Origin: an uncultured Lactobacillus sp.
Lineage (GTDB): Bacteria; Bacillota; Bacilli; Lactobacillales; Lactobacillaceae
Assembly: GCA_905204935.1 (NCBI GenBank)
Contig: CAJLBJ010000019.1
Location: forward strand, 1-43,130
DNA length: 43,130 bases
Direction: 5' to 3'
Each line of letters begins with the position of its first letter. The stretch's first letter is position 1. Made by a program: the position numbers and the translations under genes. This document shows, piece by piece, positions 39,696-43,130 of the stretch. The notes under the pieces were generated by a model. It searched no databases. It was not told where the DNA came from and was given only the letters and a program-made list of their open reading frames with translations.

Positions 39696-40503
39696 GGTTC
39701 TGTTGCAAAGTCTCAAAAAGGTCATTAGTTTTTCAAGATGATTCTTATTTAAGCAGGGATTCCTAATAGTCCTTTGATTTCTGTACAGACGGAAAAGCCA
39801 AAAAGAGACCCTTCTTTTCGGCTTTTTTTATAAATTCCTCGAATCGCTTCCATGCCTTTAATCGTGGTTGAGGCTGTTCGCAAACTTTGGTAAAATTTGT
39901 TTCTTCGCTTAATTGGACGATGGTCTTGTTCAATCAGATTATTCAGATACTTGATTGTTCGATGTTCTGTTGTTATATACAGTCCATTTTTCTGAAGCTT
40001 TCTGAAGGCACTCTTAATAGAGGGTGCTTTATCCGTTACTAGAACCTTTGGTTCTCCAAACTGGTTCTTCAGTCGTTTTAGAAAAGCATACGCAGCCTGT
40101 GTGTCGCGCTTTTTCCGTAACCAGATATCTAAGGTTAAGCCATCTACATCGATAGCGCGATATAAATAATGCCACTTTCCTTTAATTTTGATATAAGTCT
40201 CGTCCATTTTCCATGAATAAAAGGACTGTTTGTTTTTCTTTTTCCAAATTTGATAAAGAATCTTTCCGTATTCTTGCACCCAACGGTAAATTGTGGTGTG
40301 ACAAACGTGAATTCCTCGGTCATACAGAATTTCCTGCACTTCACGATAACTCAGGTTGTACCGAAGATAGTAGCCGACGGCTACGATAATCACGTCTTTT
40401 TGAAATTGTTTTCCTTTGAACTGAGTCATCTTCATTCCTCCAAGCTATCTTTTTCAATTATTTTACCTCAAAATGAGCTTATCGGAAACTTTGCAACAGA
40501 ACC
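39696..40503 (-). mobile_element. IS6-family element, copy 2
   Basis: 808 bp, same orientation and terminal repeats as copy 1. The offset between the two copies is 4717 bases throughout. It truncates a large serine recombinase on its right side. Confidence 0.92.
39749..40435 (-). CDS. IS6-family transposase (copy 2)
   Basis: 228 residues, identical in translation to the transposase at 35032-35718, with the same intact D, D, E catalytic residues and N-terminal helix-turn-helix. Identity of two copies points to a recent event: IS duplication during cointegrate formation, or gene conversion between them. Confidence 0.95.
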   Translation of the reverse strand: MKMTQFKGKQFQKDVIIVAVGYYLRYNLSYREVQEILYDRGIHVCHTTIYRWVQEYGKILYQIWKKKNKQSFYSWKMDETYIKIKGKWHYLYRAIDVDGLTLDIWLRKKRDTQAAYAFLKRLKNQFGEPKVLVTDKAPSIKSAFRKLQKNGLYITTEHRTIKYLNNLIEQDHRPIKRRNKFYQSLRTASTTIKGMEAIRGIYKKSRKEGSLFGFSVCTEIKGLLGIPA

Positions 40504-41775
40504 GACATGGTTATTACAAAATCCATCAGCCGATTTGCGCGTAACACCCTAGACTGCCTTCAATACATTAGACAGCTCAAGGATAAGAACATATCAGTTT
40601 ATTTTGAGAAAGAGAACATCAACACCACGGATGCCAAAGGTGAGGTTTTGCTGACTATTATGGCATCTTTGGCACAGCAGGAAAGCCAGAGCCTTTCACA
40701 AAACGTTAAGCTTGGGCTACAGTACCGATACCAACAAGGAAAGGTGCAGGTCAACCATAAGCGATTTATGGGCTACACGAAAGATGAAGATGGAAATTTA
40801 ACTATTGTCCCCGAAGAAGCTGAGATTATCAAACGCATCTACCGAGAATACCTTGAGGGTCAGAGTCTAGTGGGCATTGGTCGAGCCCTTGAAAAGGATG
40901 GTATTTTAACAGCAGCAGGAAAACCAAGATGGCGACCGGAATCGGTTAAGAAGATCCTTCAAAACGAAAAATACATCGGAGATGCCCTTCTGCAAAAGAC
41001 TGTCACAGTAGATTTTCTGACCAAGAAACGAGTGAAAAATGAAGGTCATCTTCCCCAGTATTATGTTGAAAATAGCCATGAGGCGATTATTCCTAAAGAG
41101 TTATTTTTGCAGGCGCAAGAAGAAATTCATCGGAGAAGCAATATCTACACAGGAGAAGGCAAGAACAAACGCATTTATAGTAGCAAGTACGCTTTAAGTG
41201 CCATTACCTTCTGTGGAGAATGTGGCGATATTTATAGGAGAACCTATTGGAATATTCACGGCAGAAAAGAATTTGTCTGGCGATGTGTGACTAGAATCGA
41301 GCAAGGTCCTGAAGTTTGTAAGAACCGAACCGTAAAAGAAGATGAACTCTATGGTGCTGTAATGACCGCAATTAATAAGCTGCTTGCAGGTGGCAACAAC
41401 ATGATAAAGACCCTGGAAGAGAATATTCATGCTGTGATTGGTGAAACCACAGAATACCAAATTTCAGAGATTAACAACTTACTGGAGGAAAAGCAAAAAG
41501 AACTTATCAAGCTGGCGAACAAGGGTCAAGACTATGAACACCTAGCAGATGAGATTGATGAGCTGAGAGACAAGCGACAGATCCTTTTAGTAGAAGATGC
41601 CTCCCTCAGTGGCGAGAACGAGCGAATCAATGAGCTGATTGAATTTATCCGCAATAATAAATTCCGTACCTTAGAGTACGACGATAAGCTTGTGAGAAAG
41701 ATAATCCAGAGCGTTACAGTCTATGAAGACCACTTTATCATAACCTTTAAATCTGGCATCGAATTGGAAGTATGA
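40504..41775 (+). pseudogene. large serine recombinase, 5' end cut by IS (copy 2)
   Basis: The frame comes straight out of the IS end at [19 protein letters not shown], so the first part of the resolvase domain with the catalytic serine is missing. The remainder is complete: [19 protein letters not shown], the recombinase domain ([20 protein letters not shown]), zinc ribbon cysteines in [10 protein letters not shown] and VWRCVTR, a coiled coil and the end FKSGIELEV. It belongs to the TndX/CD-type recombinases of Gram-positive ICEs. It cannot be catalytically active as it stands. Confidence 0.88.
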
Positions 41776-41811
41776 GACTCATTCCATAATTTTTATATTG
41801 AACATATCATC

Positions 41812-41841
41812 TTGTTGTGTTATTCTATAAATTGATATAAA
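41812..41841 (+). promoter_or_regulatory. promoter of the mef leader
   Basis: TTGTTG (41812-41817) and TATAAA (41836-41841) have an 18-base spacer, upstream of the leader peptide. Confidence 0.5.
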
Positions 41842-41866
41842 TAAAGATGTAGGAGGAACCGAAACT

Positions 41867-41893
41867 ATGACAGCCTCAATGCGTTTAAGATAA
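41867..41893 (+). CDS. macrolide-responsive leader peptide MTASMRLR
   Basis: An eight-codon frame (MTASMRLR) with AGGAGG upstream. This is the known leader of mef(E)/mel (Mega-type) operons: a macrolide-bound ribosome stalls on it and a downstream terminator is avoided, allowing transcription of the efflux genes. Confidence 0.85.
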   Translation: MTASMRLR

Positions 41894-41901
41894 GCTGGCA
41901 A

Positions 41902-41940
41902 TAAAAAAAGCAGAATCTATCCCCGATGATAGGCTTTTTT
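41902..41940 (+). terminator. mef attenuator hairpin
   Basis: AAAAAAGC and CTATC (41903-41921) pair with GATAG and GCTTTTTT (41927-41940), with an unpaired AGAAT on one side. It starts 9 bases after the leader stop, as needed for transcription attenuation. Confidence 0.7.
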
Positions 41941-42054
41941 GTTGTGCTTATTTATACGATATTGAGCATTCGTTAGTTACGGTGAGGATATTGGTTATTT
42001 AACTATACCTTTATTTAACTATGTCTTTAATATGAATGTTTCCAAATTGTATGT

Positions 42055-42098
42055 ATGCAGACCAAAAGCCACATTGTGGGGTTTGGTCTGCATTTTTT
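42055..42098 (+). terminator. second terminator upstream of mef
   Basis: ATGCAGACCAAA (42055-42066) pairs with TTTGGTCTGCAT (42082-42093), followed by T6, a strong terminator 62 bases before mef. The stretch 41776-42160 otherwise holds only the promoter, leader and hairpins. Confidence 0.8.
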
Positions 42099-42160
42099 AT
42101 TGCCTAGAATGCTATTCAAAATAGAAATTCAAGCAAAATAATATGCAGGAGATAATATAA

Positions 42161-43130
42161 ATGGAAAAATACAACAATTGGAAACGAAAATTTTATGCAA
42201 TATGGGCAGGGCAAGCAGTATCATTAATCACTAGTGCCATCCTGCAAATGGCGATTATTTTTTACCTTACAGAAAAAACAGGATCTGCGATGGTCTTGTC
42301 TATGGCTTCATTAGTAGGTTTTTTACCCTATGCGATTTTGGGACCTGCCATTGGTGTGCTAGTGGATCGTCATGATAGGAAGAAGATAATGATTGGTGCC
42401 GATTTAATTATCGCAGCAGCTGGTGCAGTGCTTGCTATTGTTGCATTCTATATGGAGCTACCTGTCTGGATGGTTATGATAGTATTGTTTATCCGTAGCA
42501 TTGGAACAGCTTTTCATACCCCAGCGCTCAATGCGGTTACACCACTTTTAGTACCAGAAGAACAGCTAACGAAATGCGCAGGCTATAGTCAGTCTTTGCA
42601 GTCTATAAGCTATATTGTTAGTCCGGCAGTTGCAGCACTCTTATACTCCGTTTGGGATTTAAATGCTATTATTGCCATCGACGTATTGGGTGCTGTGATT
42701 GCATCTATTACGGTAGCAATTGTACGTATACCTAAGCTGGGTAATCAAGTGCAAAGTTTGGAACCAAATTTCATAAGAGAAATGAAAGAAGGAATTGTCG
42801 TTCTGAGACAAAACAAAGGATTGTTTGCCTTATTACTCTTAGGAACACTATATACTTTTGTTTATATGCCAATTAATGCACTATTTCCTTTAATAAGCAT
42901 GGAATACTTTAATGGAACACCTGTGCATATTTCTATTACGGAAATTTCCTTTGCCTTTGGAATGCTAGCAGGAGGCTTATTGTTAGGAAGATTAGGGAGC
43001 TTCGAAAAGCGTGTATTACTAATAACTAGTTCATTTTTTATAATGGGGGCCAGTTTAGCCGTTTCGGGAATACTTCCTCCAAATGGATTTGTAATATTTG
43101 TAGTTTGCTGTGCAATAATGGGGCTTTCGG
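42161..43130 (+). CDS. mef: macrolide efflux MFS protein Mef(A)/Mef(E), partial
   Basis: The start ATG 42161 has AGGAGA upstream, and the frame is open to the window end (323 codons of about 405). The start MEKYNNWKRKFYAIWAGQ is that of Mef(A/E), a proton-driven major facilitator exporter of 14- and 15-membered macrolides. The MFS loop motif GVLVDRHDRKKI and IRSIGTAFHTPALNAVTPLL are present. Its partner mel/msr(D) should lie just beyond the window. The allele (A, E or other) cannot be fixed by eye. Confidence 0.93.
   Translation, partial: MEKYNNWKRKFYAIWAGQAVSLITSAILQMAIIFYLTEKTGSAMVLSMASLVGFLPYAILGPAIGVLVDRHDRKKIMIGADLIIAAAGAVLAIVAFYMELPVWMVMIVLFIRSIGTAFHTPALNAVTPLLVPEEQLTKCAGYSQSLQSISYIVSPAVAALLYSVWDLNAIIAIDVLGAVIASITVAIVRIPKLGNQVQSLEPNFIREMKEGIVVLRQNKGLFALLLLGTLYTFVYMPINALFPLISMEYFNGTPVHISITEISFAFGMLAGGLLLGRLGSFEKRVLLITSSFFIMGASLAVSGILPPNGFVIFVVCCAIMGLS

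Larger units (their letters stand above)
34979..40503. mobile_element. IS-flanked bacitracin resistance unit
   Basis: Two IS6-family copies in the same orientation enclose bcrRABD. The flanking eight bases differ at all four IS ends, so no target duplication is visible; this is common when IS6 elements recombine with each other. The unit could move as a translocatable circle carrying one IS plus the operon. Confidence 0.8.
25383..43130. mobile_element. multidrug-resistance island (ICE/IME mosaic) at rlmD 3' end
   Basis: Everything from the rlmD stop to the window end is accessory: resistance genes for streptomycin, spectinomycin (damaged), pleuromutilin/lincosamide/streptogramin A, lincosamide, bacitracin and macrolides, mixed with serine recombinase remnants, a resolvase remnant, an excisionase-like gene and two IS6-family elements. 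No conjugation genes are visible in the window and the right border lies outside it. The left border is inferred from the chromosomal operon stopping and a 5'-truncated gene starting. Confidence 0.85.

Overview
The window is low-GC Firmicutes DNA. The chromosomal half (about 1-25382) carries genes typical of lactic acid bacteria: oleate hydratase, a guanine-riboswitch xpt-pbuX operon, and pcrA-ligA-camS-gatCAB-dgkB-rlmD in the conserved Lactobacillales order. A Lactobacillaceae host is likely. A Ligilactobacillus-type species is my guess, but the sequence alone does not settle the genus.

Region 1 (1-5400): a structured RNA remnant with a terminator, a DedA-family membrane protein, a frameshifted XRE regulator, a secreted GH3 (NagZ-like) enzyme, undecaprenyl-pyrophosphate phosphatase (uppP) and oleate hydratase. 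Region 2 (5500-14100): an orphan CopY-type repressor, a universal stress protein, TetR and MarR regulators, a fumarate-reductase-like flavoprotein, an ECF transporter S component, a GH73 glucosaminidase, the riboswitch-controlled xanthine salvage operon, and a divergent PurK-like ATP-grasp gene behind an apparent attenuator. Region 3 (14144-25382): DNA maintenance (pcrA, ligA), lipoprotein camS, the tRNA amidotransferase gatCAB, a lipid kinase and the 23S rRNA methyltransferase rlmD.

Region 4 (25383 to the window end) is a multidrug-resistance island that begins directly after the rlmD stop codon. Module A: a broken hypothetical gene, a nucleotidyltransferase, a methyltransferase, ant(6)-Ia (streptomycin), a phosphoribosyltransferase, and an ANT(9)/spw spectinomycin gene with an early in-frame stop. 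Module B: an rlmD C-terminal relic, ICE remnants, then lsa(E) and lnu(B) (pleuromutilin, lincosamide, streptogramin A). Module C: a bacitracin operon bcrR-bcrA-bcrB-bcrD between two directly repeated IS6-family (IS1216-like) elements. Module D: a large serine recombinase cut by the IS, then a mef(A/E)-type macrolide efflux gene that runs off the window edge, with its MTASMRLR leader peptide and attenuator.

The most interesting structure is the set of short rlmD-3'-end-like sequences (DxFPxT / HVET coding motifs) at about 30234-30370 and 34678-34970, at the module borders. With the two serine-recombinase 3' remnants, they suggest the island grew by repeated recombination at rlmD-type attachment sites and was later rearranged by IS6 elements. 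lsa(E) and mef each sit just behind a recombinase 3' end and each has a leader peptide plus terminator, a repeated antibiotic-inducible layout. No CRISPR array, rRNA or tRNA was seen.
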